Origin: Anopheles merus
Taxonomy: Eukaryota > Arthropoda > Insecta > Diptera > Culicidae
DNA length: 64,000 bases
NCBI RefSeq assembly: GCF_017562075.2
Contig: NC_054083.1
Location: 10,298,768 to 10,362,767, forward strand
Direction: 5' to 3'
The notes beneath the pieces are model-generated. The model had not been told where the DNA came from. It made no database searches and saw nothing but the letters and a program-made list of their open reading frames with translations. This document shows, piece after piece, positions 32,350 through 43,123 of the stretch (positions are counted from its first letter, which is position 1; each line of letters opens with the position of its first letter). The position numbers and the translations under genes were made by a program.

Positions 32350-32713
32350 ACAGGCGGTCCCCGAGATACACGGTACCTCTTATACGCGGATTCGGAGATA
32401 CGCGGTTTTCCAAATTTGACAGTTCTTTTAGCAAATTGTACTGATTTGACACATCCATTGTGAAATACCAAATAATTTCCGTATTGAACGAATGTAAAAT
32501 ACTATTTAAAAAGGTTTAAAATTGTTCAATTCAGTAGAAACATGTCAAATAATTAATTTGGTGGCGAAAACCACTCCCTACTTGCAAATTGCACGAAAAT
32601 TAGTGATATTTTGGCTGGAAATCACGAGATTCGACTTACGCGGAAATTCGAGATACGCGGTATTTTGCGGTCGTTTTCGGTCCCCATTAACCGTGTATCT
32701 CGGGGACCGCCTG
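32350..32713. mobile_element. 364-bp TA-flanked MITE (CAGGCGGTCCCCGAG ends)
   Basis: CAGGCGGTCCCCGAGATACA on the left and TGTATCTCGGGGACCGCCTG on the right, with TA on each side (32348-32349, 32714-32715). Subterminal GAGATACGCGG repeats occur on both sides. The style is pogo/Tigger. Non-coding. Confidence 0.85.
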
Positions 32714-32760
32714 TATATCATTTAAAGTTTTTTTGGTAGTGTCGAATATGAAAGTAATAA

Positions 32761-33191
32761 CACCGACAAACCGCCGTGACACTGGCGTTACAAAAGTGAC
32801 CCACACGAAAGTACTGTCATTTACCAGTGAGGCGAACACTTCTGTCAAAGTAAGCTCTGTTCACTGCTGCTTCGATGTAAACAACTTTTCTAAATACAAA
32901 TGGTGAAGGAAGTGTGAGGCATAATTTTGTGAGGATTATTGGACAAAACACCCGGGAACATCATTTTATAAGTTTCCAAATCAATGCAAAAGATGTGAGA
33001 AGTACATAAAACAATACGCATTGGAATTTGCGAAGAAAAACAAAAAGGGGGTTTAGCAGTTTCTTCTCTGTGTCAGTGTAGTAAGCGAATCATTATAGAG
33101 ATGGCGCTAGTGTTTAACGTATTTTCATTTGAAATAAGGAGACAACTTTTGAAACTCATTTTGTTCGAAGTGTCACGTCGGTTTGTCGGTG
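32761..33191. mobile_element. P-element-like 431-bp MITE, copy 1
   Basis: Ends CACCGACAAACCGCCGTGAC / GTCACGTCGGTTTGTCGGTG, flanked by a 7-bp duplication GTAATAA (32754-32760, 33192-33198). A plus-strand relic reads as a THAP-type zinc finger (C-x4-C ... WTKHPG...FYKF in the twin copy; here broken by stops). Equal in length to the copy at 56425-56855. P-transposase remnants follow from about 33370. Confidence 0.8.
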
Positions 33192-33369
33192 GTAATAAGT
33201 CATGTCAAAGTCAAAGTCAATTCTTATACATTTCATATCACTTTCTATGCTTTTTGAGGTTATGAAGGAGAAGCACGGGATCAAGTTTAGATCTACACAT
33301 AAGGTAGATATATTGCAAATTGTGGTATTATTGATTATATTTTTATTTTAATTGTTCTTTTGTCAACAG

Positions 33370-33963
33370 CTTAATCAAGACGTCTTGGAAAATGTCTTTT
33401 TTTTCAAATTCGTCAAGAAGGAGAGGTTTATGACCACCCTACGCCTATGAGTTGTATATATAGAGTACAAATGATAATTCTTAGCAAATCTCCAACAACT
33501 TTGAGTAATCAAACTAATATTAAAAGGAATGATGGTGTATAAAATGACGAATATGCAACATCAGAAGAACCAAGAAGAGTGGAAATTCACGAAGAGCAAG
33601 AAGAAGAATTAATTTTAGCCTCTATATTAGCCAAAATCGATATGATTCCAAATTATTATGATGAACCAGTTTTAGACGCCGATGTAGAGCAAGCTTCTGG
33701 CAACATTTCTATAAGTACCGTTAGTAGTAGTTTTTTTTTATTTGCCTGCACAGGTTAAAGACGGCATGGAGTACATAATAAGCTGTATGGCCAAAAAATT
33801 TCACCAGAAATACCCAGAACTTAATTTAGGACAAGAAACATTAAATTTACCAGGGTATCATATTTGTAGTCACCCTCCATTGTTTGTTGAACACCTATCC
33901 GTTCGAGGATTATTTCCACCGTCACTATGGTTTTTGAAACAAGGCGTTAATTGGTTACGTTAA
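33370..33963 (+). pseudogene. P-element/THAP9-like transposase remnant
   Basis: After an AG acceptor (33368-33369) the frame reads LNQDVLENVF, the conserved LNQDxLE(N/H) block of P-element transposases. After a frameshift IRQEGEVYDHPTPMSCIYRV follows, matching the family's IR..GG..DHPTPL..KYRL region. An acidic stretch (EEPRRVEIHEEQEEE) precedes a second predicted intron ending at 33753. The last exon reads KDGMEYIISCMAKKFHQKYP, the YxxGYxAKK region, and LSVRGLFPPSLWFLKQGV. Frameshifts and stops make it inactive. It lies right after the P-like MITE 32761-33191 but outside that element's duplication, so it may be an older P element. Confidence 0.7.
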
Positions 33964-34027
33964 TAAAAGTTCAACATTAATCAACATTATCATATATCAA
34001 ACACTCAAAGGTGTCCCTAAAAGTCAG
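33964..34027. other. Junction between P remnant and BEL fragment
   Basis: Short unassigned sequence; neither element's terminus could be placed here. Confidence 0.4.
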
Positions 34028-34399
34028 CTATTGCATATAATCGCCGTCAAACTTCGGAAGAGCGATGGTGGGTAGTTTTATGCCTTGTTGGGACACTTCA
34101 CTGCGCGGAATTTCCCTATATTTCGCCTTCAATTTCGATTGAACGCGAATCAAGCGCCGTTCAAAATCCTCCCTAAGGGCGGCATTGTGTGTCATTTCCT
34201 CTACAGTGGTTGCACTGTCCTCCAACTGCTGTTGAAGGCTCTCCAAATCCTTGCATATTTGGTCAAATTTGGCCATGCGAGTTTCCACCTCTATAGAATC
34301 CCTATCGGGCTGATAGTTTTGAAGAAACTCTTCATAACGGACCAAAATGGCAATCAAAATCGTTCGTCTCGACGACAAAATTAGCGGTTGAGCTGGCAT
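34028..34399 (-). pseudogene. BEL/Pao gag, 5' part only
   Basis: ATG 34399 (MPAQPLILSSRRTILIAILV) begins a gag with YEEFLQNY, TRMAKFDQICKDLESLQQQL, REDFERRLIRVQSKLKA and IALPKFDGDYMQ. The order (coiled N-terminal region, then LPKFxGD) is that of BEL/Pao gag. The frame ends at 34028 and no BEL pol is in the window, so the element is truncated. The BEL primer-binding site and part of the LTR lie upstream at 34528-34649. The alternative start at 34474 is less likely. Its role would be capsid formation. Confidence 0.7.
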
Positions 34400-34527
34400 C
34401 TTACTAAAACTGCGATTATCGTGTATGCGAGTGTAGTGTAAAGTGCAGTGGAACGGTCGGGCAGTGAAAGGCAAAGGGGTTTAGCACTTTATCGAAAAAA
34501 ATGCGAACATTCAGGATATCGGAAAAA

Positions 34528-34649
34528 TCCTGGTCACGGCACCAATGTTTCGTTGCGAATAGTTTTCGGATAAAGTTTCCTTTTCTTTCGTGGAGTTTTG
34601 CTGCAAATAATTACCGAAGTCATTGTAATAAATTGCTTCTGTTGGTCAG
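34528..34649 (-). repeat. BEL primer-binding site and 3' part of 5' LTR
   Basis: On the minus strand the LTR stretch ends ...TATTCGCAACGAAACA (34546 at its end) and is followed by TTGGTGCCGTGACCAGGA, the likely primer-binding site. The upstream part of this LTR is cut at 34649/34650 by the Gypsy element. Confidence 0.6.
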
Positions 34650-34860
34650 TGATATGTCTGAACTACTCGGACTATTGCACACAGGTTCTAGTTTTAATAT
34701 ATGTATTTGGAAGTCAACTAAAGAGTGAGTAAGTGATGAGCTATCGAGTTGCTTTTATGGTTTCTATGTGTTACTATTGCATGCCATATGCCGTATGGTT
34801 GCTATGTGTTACTATTGCATTTACGTTTTTAATTATCCTTGTGGTAACTGGGATCCAACA
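34650..34860 (-). repeat. Gypsy 3' LTR
   Basis: 211 bp, minus-strand ends TGTTGGATCCCAG... and ...GTTCAGACATATCA (TG...CA). Preceded by the polypurine tract AAGAGGGGAAA just after the pol stop. The last 30 bp match the 5' LTR remnant at 38342-38371 except for one base. A 35-bp direct repeat (CTATGTGTTACTATTGCAT) lies inside. Confidence 0.8.
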
Positions 34861-34869
34861 TTTCCCCTC

Positions 34870-37603
34870 TTAGGGTTTGAACATACAATAGGGCTTGAAT
34901 CGAGCAAGAAGTTGGATTTTTCGTCGCGGTCTGTTCATTGTGGATGTTGCCTGTTCGCTTAGTTCTACTGGAACAGGAGTTTTTTTATCGTATACTGGTT
35001 CGACCATTGAACCGTCGCTGTTTTCGTGTTCATCTTCTGAAATATCTTCTGTTAAGAAGGAGTTGCTCTGGCTGATGGCTACTGCTTCTTCATTCTGTGA
35101 ATAAACATCTGCGTAAATTTCGATTGAAGGTACTTCAGTTGGAAATTGTAGGGCGAAATTGTCGAAAAAGATAAATAGTGGAGTAGACTTATCTATATGC
35201 GAGCTGGTTTCTGCGATGCGCGACTTGAGCTGGTTGGTATGCGATCTTATCAGTGCTTTTTGATCCTCAAGAAAAATGTTGTAGTTAGCAGAACCGATCG
35301 TTCTGCAATGTTCTATCTCTTCGCACTGTGTGGCCATCTTCACTTGTGGTTGGCCGTATCAATGCCGAAACAGTACGAAGAGGTCTGCTGAACATCAATT
35401 CAGCCGGGAATTTTCCGCCCAGATCACTGGAAGGAGTGGAGCGGTACACTTGTAAGAAAGTGACTAGAGCTTCTTCGAGCGTCTCTCCCCCCGAACGAAT
35501 TTTTTGAAGGCTTCTTTTCAACGTGCCCACAAATCATTCAGCAAGACCGTTGGATTGTGGATGGTATGGAGCAATTCGAATTTGTGGAATACCTTCACTG
35601 GTGCAGAACGTCAGGAATTCGTGGCTTGAAAACTGGGTGCCGTTGTCCGATTGCTTCCGGAACTCCGAATGTAGCGAATGATTGTTTCAGCATTTTGATC
35701 GTGGCTTGCGCTATTGTTGTTTTGGTCAAGTGTACCTCAGGCCACTTGGAGTAAGGATCCGCTATGATCAGGAAGTAAACTCCTTCTACCGGAAGTCCTC
35801 AATTTCGTTATCGATGCCAGGCCAGTACACAAAGCTTCGTGCAATTGCCTTCATCCAAACAATTCCTGGATGGCCTCTATGGAACTGTTGCAGGATCCTT
35901 AGTCGAATCTGGGCCGGAAAGACGACTCTGCTGCCGAACATGAAACATCCGTCAATCATGTTGTGCGATTCCCGTCGTAAAAAATACGGTTGAACTGCAG
36001 CGGACAGGTTCTTGGAGTAGCTGGGCCATCCGTCGCGTATGTGTTGAGCAACAGATTGGAGTGTGGCGTCGGTTGTTGTAGCCTTTTGCAGTGCTCCGAA
36101 TGAAGCAGAAACCTTTTCTGTAGTGTCAGCAAAAATGCTTACCAAATCTTCCTCAAGGCTTAGTGCAGCGATAACGTATTCTTCTTCGGGTTGGATGGTC
36201 TGGTCGATCAGTCGGGACAACAGATTTGCACATCCGAATACGTTGGTGGATACATGCTGAATCTCCAAGTTGTAGTTCAACATCGTGAGAGACCACCGTT
36301 GTAGTCGGTTCGCAGTGTGTAGGGGTATCCCCTTCTTAGAACCGAAGATGGAAAGTAGTTTGGTCACTCAGCAGCGTGAAATGGCGTCCCAACAAATATT
36401 TGTGGAATTTGGTCACTGAATAGACCAAAGCAAGCGCTTCTTTCTCTGGTAGTCCATAACTACGCTCCGCGAGTGTGAGCGTCTTCGAAGCGTGTTGTAC
36501 TGCCATCATGCTGCCATCAGGGAACTGGTGAAAAATGACTGCCCCGATGCCTGTGCTTGATGCATCCGTAGCCACGATAATTGGAAGCTTAGGGTCTTAA
36601 TGCATTAGCAACAGGTTTGATTGAAGCGTCCTTTTGAACTGGTCGAAAGTTTTTTTGGAATGCCGGTGTGCACTGCCATTACACGTCCTTCTTCATCAGC
36701 TGGTCCGTTGGATGCCGCAATTCGTGAATGTTGAGCACGAACCTACCGTAGAAGTTGACCACACCCAGGTACGATCGAAGCTCGGGAACGTTGGTTGGCG
36801 GTGGGAGTGCAGCGATAGCCTTCACTTTCTTGGGATCTGGACGAATGCCTTGTTTGTCCGCAATATGCCCCAAATAGCCGAGTTGTGATTGAAAGAAATG
36901 ACACTTCTCAGCCTTCACGTAGAAACCATACTCTTTGAGCCGCTGGAAGAGTAGGTTGAGTGACGTTGCCTGTGAGCTGAAGTCCTTTCCAAACACGATG
37001 ACATCATCGATGAAAGAGCGGACACCAGGTATGTCTGCTATCATTCCATCCACCACACGTTGGAATACGCCCGGCGCAGATTTCACTCCGGGAGCCAAGC
37101 AATTGAATCGGAACAATCCTCGATGTGTGTTGATTGTGAGCAGCTGCTTGGAGTCGTCAGCCACCTCGAGCTGCAGATACGCATCGTAAAAATCAACGAT
37201 GCTGAAAACAGTGCGCGTTTCAAATTTTTTTCAAGTTGGGCGAAAATTTCCTCCGGCATCGGAAGCGGATAGTGATTTGGTTCCAACGCCTCGTTTAGTC
37301 CCGTCGAGTAGTCTGCACAAATACGCATACGCATACTCTACCGTTAGGTTTGCGCGCTGCCATAATGGGAGCATCCCATTCGGAGAAATCGACAGATTCA
37401 AGGTTGCCCAACGATTGTAACCGTGTGAGTTCAGCATCGACCAATGAGATGGTGTTGAAAGGAAGTGGGCGCTTTGGACAGAAAATAGGTTTAGCATTTG
37501 GTTTGAGAAAAAGCTTGTACTTCAATATCCTGCAGTGTCCCAGTGAATCATTGAAAACATTTGCATGCTTTACTCGAAATTCATTAATCGTACTTGATTG
37601 CAA
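34870..37603 (-). pseudogene. Gypsy pol: RT, RNase H, integrase (multiply broken)
   Basis: RT: KYKLFLKPNAKPIFCPKRPL, RICADYSTGLNEALEPNHYP, GLFRFNCLAPGVKSAPGVF and FIDDVIVF (the YxDD-box variant). RNase H: TDASSTGIGAVIFHQF and AERSYGLPEKEALALVYSV. Integrase: HRGHPGIVWMKAIARSFVYW (His pair of the zinc domain). An internal deletion then joins NEIEDF to YFLIIADPYSKWPE, removing the Cys pair and first catalytic Asp. SDNGTQFSSHEF and PYHPQSNGLAE keep the second and third acidic residues, but a TGA follows that Glu. The C-terminal NRPRRKIQLLARFKPY ends at 34870. Frameshifts separate most domains. The overall type resembles Mag-like Gypsy elements (inference). Confidence 0.85.
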
Positions 37604-37821
37604 ACGGAGTCGTGAGGAGCTGACCGCAGCTGGAACAAGTCAATTCAGTCGATACCGAGAAGGTTGAGGTTGGCAGTCGTCGTGACGAAACATCTGCCTC
37701 GAGCAGTTTTTCCGTTGATGCTGACGTCGCACTGGAACTCACCCATCAGATGAAGTGGTTTGCCCGACGCCTTGATTGCTTGGATCTTCGGTTTGATGAT
37801 TGAAGGGTTACCCAAGTTGTT

Positions 37822-38293
37822 CTAGGTTTGCTTTGATATCACCGTGATATCGCTTGCTGTATCCAGTTGGAGCCTGGTAGCCACGCCGTTGATCAAAGTA
37901 GGCACATATTTTCGTTTACTGGCACGGTTAGCGATGTGTTTCACAAGGTGGTTCAAGATGTATACTCCTCTAGTGTTGACTTTCCGATGATTGTTTTGTC
38001 TATTTGCTGGCTGATTCGTTTGCTGATTTGATGGTACCTGACGTGCGATGGTGTGTCCAACTTCCTCAATAGCAGCCGTATCTTGGCGGAATCGTCTAAA
38101 TTCTTGGCATCCGTTTCGAAATGATCCGTATACCGGCTGTACCACTTCTCGAAAGTGATTCCGTTTTTCGGGTCGAACAAAAATTCGCTGATGTTGGTTG
38201 CCAAAGACTAGAGAGTTTGCTCGGTATTGTTCGGCTGTGCCAACTTCTGCGGGAGTTCCGTCATCAAAAGGATTGCTTTATGTAGTTCTGCCA
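37822..38293 (-). pseudogene. Gypsy gag and retropepsin
   Basis: ATG 38293 (MAELHKAILLMTELPQKLAQ) is followed after a stop by SEFLFDPKNGITFEKWYSRY and DDSAKIRLLLRKLDTPSHVR, the Mag/Gypsy gag core. After a frameshift RLQLDTASDITVIS marks the aspartic protease active site (usual DTG, here DTA). Inactive. Confidence 0.8.
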
Positions 38294-38320
38294 TCGCTTC
38301 TTTCGTTGTGCTTCGAAATT

Positions 38321-38371
38321 TAAAAATCCTCGTCGACAAATTGATATGTCCGAACTACTCGGACTATTGCA
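38321..38371 (-). repeat. Gypsy primer-binding site and 5' LTR remnant
   Basis: The minus strand reads ...CTCGGACATATCA-type LTR end (38342-38371), then TTTGTCGACGAGGATTTTTA as the likely primer-binding site. Only about 30 bp of the LTR survive before LINE sequence starts. Confidence 0.7.
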
Positions 38372-38372
38372 T

Positions 38373-39173
38373 ATGTCTGCAACAGCCAGGTTTCGGTAAG
38401 TACAATACAATCATATAAAGATTCAGAAGCGGCTAGGCGAAAAGAGTCCAATGTTGTCCTTAGTCCTCGTACATTTTGGTAATGAAGTTGCAATGGGCCG
38501 TCGTGTTGTGTATCGATAGTTCTCGTGCCGCGACTGTTATTAGTGCAGTGGTTGTTGTTTGTGTTAGGAGTGGCTTCGTTTAACGGCAATGTGTGTGTGT
38601 GATACGCGCTCTATATCTCTTGTGATTATCGATATCTTGTGTTATGCAATTAAGTGAATTGAGCTATGATTATGCGACTGATTGGGTTCAAGCCCCAAAT
38701 AGACCGTGCCGCCATACGTAGGACTGACTATCCTGCTATGGGGGGAAATCAATAAGTCACTGAAAGCCAACCCCAAGTGGGTTGGCAGGCCTTGACCGGC
38801 ATCGGTTGTTGAGCCAAAAAGAAGAAGAAGATGCGACTGATTATTTTCAAGTGTTCTGTTGGTCTAGATTGGTGATTGAATCATATGATCGATGCAGTCA
38901 GGTGGTGTTGACGAATGCAACGTTATAACGTTGGACATATGTTTGCTTGTGTGGTATAGCTGGTTGGTTCGATGGGACAGGGGCGATAGGTATGCGTAAG
39001 CTGGTTGTTGCCTGTTCAAAATTAATAAACTCTCGAATCCTGAGGCCCATGGGCCATGTGTCGGGGGTGAGTGCAAGACTGTTGACGGAGCTAAAGGAAT
39101 TGTAATTATAGTACAATATTAACCTGTCGAAAACATCTGGCGGAAAGCATATTTCAATAATATCCTTATCCAC
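38373..39173 (-). pseudogene. CR1-like LINE fragment: end of ORF1 and start of ORF2
   Basis: ORF1 C-terminal part (38864-39173): CFPPDVFDRLILYYNYNSFS and LTPDTWPMGLRIREFI, closely paralleled by LSPETWSSALTHREFRDY at 62335-62670. ORF2 start (38373-38589): LQLHYQNVRGLRTTLDSFRL, DCIVLTETWL, the first AP-endonuclease blocks. A SINE is nested between them (38684-38830). The 3' remainder of ORF2 is missing where the Gypsy element begins. Confidence 0.75.
38684..38830 (+). mobile_element. tRNA-derived SINE, subfamily A, 5'-truncated
   Basis: Starts inside the B-box (GGGTTCAAGCCCC) and runs to a GAAGAAGAAG tail. Flanked by the 12-bp duplication ATGCGACTGATT (38672-38683, 38831-38842). Because the A-box is missing, the truncation happened during insertion, as with LINE-mobilised copies. 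Confidence 0.92.
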
Positions 39174-39229
39174 CTAGACAATTACACGCAGAAAGGAGAA
39201 GGGTTAAAAAAAACTCCCCGTGCTTTTCG

Positions 39230-40450
39230 TGGTACGTAACCCGACAGACAAAGAGAACGAAATTTTCAGGCGAGGGGTAGGTAGAAACACGCGGTGGAGG
39301 CCCGGCCCAAGATCGGATCCGAAGTCCGTTGTTTTGGGCTCGAAATTAAAAATGGCGGATGGAGCGCTACCACGGAGAGAATGCGCTCTCTTGCTTGCCT
39401 TTAAAATACACGAGGCGCTCTCGCTGTAAAGAACGCTCGCTCGCGCTGTTTCATCATACCCCTTCCTTCCCGTCACGACAGACAAAGAGAACGAAATTTT
39501 CAGGCGAGGGGTAGGTAGAAACACGCGGTGGGGGCCCGGCCCAAGATCGGATCCGAAGTCCGTTGTTTTGGGCTCGAAATTAAAAATGGCGGATGGAGCG
39601 CTACCACGGAGAGAATGCGCTCTCTTGCTTACCTTTAAAATACACGAGGCGCTCTCGCTGTAAAGAACGCTCGTTCGCGCTGTTTCATCAAACCCCTTCC
39701 TTCCCGTTTCTTTCGGCTTGCGCTGCGCTGAGCTGGTACCCCCTCCCACTTGATTCCAGCGAATTGCGCTGCGCTGGACTGACACCCCCTCCCACTTGTT
39801 TCTTTCGTAGCACGCTGTGCGCTTCCCTTCATTCGGACTTGGTGCACCCGAATCAAAACAAAAACTTGAACACATTAAACTTGGTTTATATTTTATCACT
39901 TTTATTGCAAATAAAGGGGCATTTTCGCACATAGTTTCACACAATCTTGCCACAAAATCACACACATTATTTATATTTAAAAAGTCGTCTTATTCAAAAT
40001 AGCCGTCTAACTGCATGAATACCGTTGTTGCTGTTAAATGCAGTAAACAAATATTGAAATAAAGTAGCGCAAATCACACATTTAAGATAAATGGTGAAAG
40101 AAAAGCGCAGCTTCATTTCAATGTGCACAACACTTCAACACTTAGCGAAACTTCGATCGCCCGGGACTTAGGCTAACACGCGCGCGGCCTTTCACGGCGA
40201 ACGCTTGAGCTGAACTGACGATTTCGTGTGGTGGCAAGAAAGGGAGCGCACAGAGGAACACTCGCTGCACTAGTGCGAGCGAGACACCGATAGCCGCATG
40301 CCGCTGCGAGAAAACCAAACTGAGCGCGCAGGCTGAAAGTGAACGCACACATTCACACATGTGTAATTGTGTGAGTGAAAAAACTGTGTAGAAACCAAAA
40401 CACGCTCGCGCCTCCGCGTAATTCCGCGTATTTCCAACCGTCTCCCCATG
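39230..40450. mobile_element. Unclassified element with 234-bp tandem duplication
   Basis: A 234-bp unit starting GACAGACAAAGAGAACGAAA is repeated in tandem (39243 and 39477), each with TTTTCAGGCGAGGGGTAGG, GCGGTGGAGGCCCGGCCC and TTAAAAATGGCGGATGGAGC. A second short tandem pair (TGCGCTGCGCTGAGCTGGTA-type) follows at 39718-39800. The right end near 40440-40500 carries an inverted AGGCGAGGGGCATGCCTGAA. Long open frames on both strands (39204-39965 minus, 253 codons) follow the repeats and show no domain. It is related in motif and layout to 19318-20473. Confidence 0.55.
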
Positions 40451-40469
40451 CTTCTAGGCGAGGGGCATG

Positions 40470-42319
40470 CCTGAAAGTCGCACACTTTTTCATTCTCATT
40501 GCTAGTAGGGAATGTACATTCAGCGCCTCAGCCGGGTGGCAATATTTACAAAACATATAGTGTTTTGAAATGTTCTTACATCCTCCGTCAAATGCTGATT
40601 CATCCATTCTCAAAAAGCGTACATTTTTTTCTACTGCCAGTCACATTGTAATTGCTTCAGTTATCATTTGCACTTGGTTAAGCAATACGACCTTTTGGGA
40701 CTATTCCTGCTGAATAAAAAATTTGCACTTGATCCTCTATCTTTCCACATTCCTTTTTCAAATTTTTCTCAAAATCCATTTTTTTAATATCTCAGTTCCA
40801 GTCCAGTGAGGATCATCAGTTTTCACTCAAAAAGAATATAATTTAGTTTCCACAATTCACGACTTGCACTTTCCATCGTTTATTCTTCACCATCCCTTGT
40901 TCCCAAGCGCCACAGATTAAGCTTAAACGACTGGAAAATTGAATTTCCATATAAAAAAAAAATGAAAGCTCCACAGCTTCATTGGTTTGATCAATAGATG
41001 GCGTATTACAACTCATCATTATATTGCTATCCTGTTCTTGCAATGTGTTTCGACAAGTTTCAACTTATCATGACCTATATAGCCTTATAACTTTCTGAGC
41101 AAAAATCTATGTGAATGGTCGTGTGGTCAGATACGTGGGTATCAACACCAACGACCATAACTCAATTCTCACTTGCTGCAGTACTGGTGGTTTCCGTTGG
41201 AGTTTAGTAATTAAACAATTGTATCGCCGTTCTAGTTCTAGCGATGCATAACTTCAATGCGAAACCATACAACAGTACAGAGGAAATGAGAAAGCTCTCC
41301 TCCAAGCGATGAAGCTCAACTGGTTGGGGTATCCCACCAACAGAGAGCGCCACCGGCGTTTTTGCTATTTTTAGAATGAATGAGTCGTTTGCCGTCTGCT
41401 AAACGAAGTCTTTCTATATTCCGTTTAGGTAGAGAACTTGAGTCGTTTAGAAGCCGTTTAGTGGTCGTTTAGTGGATTTGTGGCACTTGGGTTGTTTCTT
41501 GAACACCATGCAATCATCAAAGACAACACGACATCATCGTCAATATTTTCACTTGTGCGTGGATCTATTTCTGCTTCTAGTTCGGATGTGTCTACTAGTG
41601 CCTTTTTAACATCCAGTTTTTCGAGCCTTCAATGGTGTACAACTTTAATCGAGCTGTTCCAACTTATAGTCCTGCGGATCAAATCCAACTACGGCAGTAT
41701 ATTAAGTCAAGAGATAAACTGAATAGAAAGGAAGAGTCAAGAAGAGTATTATTGAGAAGGTTGATAATCGTCGACACAAAATTTGTCAAAATGATACTTT
41801 TTGAGCATTGTATTTTGATTCAAGCTTTCATTCGACTATCACGGAAAAAAAATCATTTGACACGATGATATTTTTTCTGGTGTATTCATTTGATTGTGAT
41901 TTTCTCGGGATACGAGTAACTTAGGTCGTGTTGAACGCAGTTGGCTTTGCGTTTGTAGTCCTCAGAAATTCAGTGACGTTAGTGAACAGAATTTCACTCT
42001 TGTTTCACGTAGAATAAGCTTGTTCTAACAGAAAGTTGTGTGGCTTTCGAAAATGGACACTTCGTTTGTACTATCGACAACGTAAATGGTTGTAAATAAA
42101 GGTAAAATAATAGAAAATATGAGCCGGGTAATTTTATACGCCATAAACGATTGACGTACCCAGATTAGGCAAAATCCCGAGGATTGCTGCAAGAGGACGG
42201 TGGTGTCTCGATAAAGAAGAGGAAAGTTTCCAAAGTTCCGGCAGCCATGGATCGGCAAAAGCTCCTAAGGTATTTAAAATATGTAATGTTTTTTTGGGTG
42301 GCGATTCCGCCAAATAATA
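40470..42319. other. Mostly unassigned; hAT relic near 41760-41890
   Basis: 41760-41890 matches the internal part of the CAGTGTTGT hAT family (GATAATCGTCGACACAAAAT, GACACGATGATATTTT). 41380-41480 holds several CGTTTAGTGG/AGTCGTTTAG words, perhaps a MITE end. Nothing else recognised. Confidence 0.45.
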
Positions 42320-42677
42320 GCTGGCATCGCGAAAGAATTGGTTTAAAATTAACAGTCGTTAAAAATTAACCAGAGTCGTTAAAAATTGCTAGAATTTGGC
42401 ATCGCGAACGCATTGAGTTCATTTGTTAATTTTAACGACTGGTCCTATGCCGTCGTTAAACAAACGACTGTCAAGAGCGTATGCGATACAAATTAACAGT
42501 CGTTTGATTATACTGCTCGAATTTTTTCCCCGTGTTTGCCTATATGCGATATCGAGCAGTCGTTAACTGTTTTGACGATCGTTTATTTTAACAGGAATGA
42601 ACAACAAATGAACTCGGTTAAACCAAAATGAACTTTAAACGACTGTTAAAATATGTTCATTTATTCGCGATGCCAGC
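42320..42677 (+). mobile_element. GCTGGCATCGCGAA MITE, copy 1
   Basis: 358 bp with ends GCTGGCATCGCGAAAGAATT / TTATTCGCGATGCCAGC, TA at each edge (42318-42319, 42678-42679). The interior has many AACGACTG / CAGTCGTT words in both orientations. Non-coding. An inverted copy lies at 43124-43461 and a truncated one at 28209-28344. Confidence 0.8.
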
Positions 42678-42679
42678 TA

Positions 42680-43123
42680 ATGTTTACACAAGCTTTAGTA
42701 ATAACAATAAGTATTACTTAATGTTGCTTAAATCTTAGAGGCGGTTTCCAATGACCGATCGATGGTGACCGATAGTTCATTCTGTGAAATGATTCACCGA
42801 TGAACAGATTTTTGGTTCATTTTTAGCCAATATTTGTCCACTGAGGAACCGTTGAAATTCATTTTTATTCATTTCAGAGTCAGTTAGTTCATTTTGGTTC
42901 ATTTTTTATTCATTTCATGAAATTTTTGTTTCCTGGGTCGTGTTATACATATAACTGAAGATCAGTTTTGTTCATCAAGTTCATCGCAAACTATCGATCA
43001 TCTTCGATCGTTGGTCAGAAAGGGTCTCTCGCTCTCGCGGTAATCGCTCTCTAAATTGTCGTTTCGTTTCATTAAAATGGCCTTTATGGAAGTTGAACAT
43101 GAGCCTCAACTGTTCTAATATAA
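42680..43123. other. Spacer between the inverted MITE pair
   Basis: Contains GATCGATGG/CGATCATCTTCGATCG words and TTCATTTTT repeats; no gene recognised. Confidence 0.4.

Larger units (their letters stand above)
34650..38371 (-). mobile_element. Gypsy LTR retrotransposon, 5' LTR truncated
   Basis: Order on the minus strand: 5' LTR remnant (38342-38371), primer-binding site, gag and protease, RT, RNase H, integrase, polypurine tract, 3' LTR (34650-34860). Its 3' LTR abuts BEL LTR sequence, so it probably inserted into a BEL LTR. Its 5' side is joined to a LINE fragment at 38372. All ORFs are broken. Confidence 0.85.

Noticed and set aside
39204..39965. 253-codon minus-strand open frame
   Set aside because: It runs across a 234-bp tandem duplication whose length is divisible by three, so it stays open by repetition; no domain and equally open frames on the other strand.
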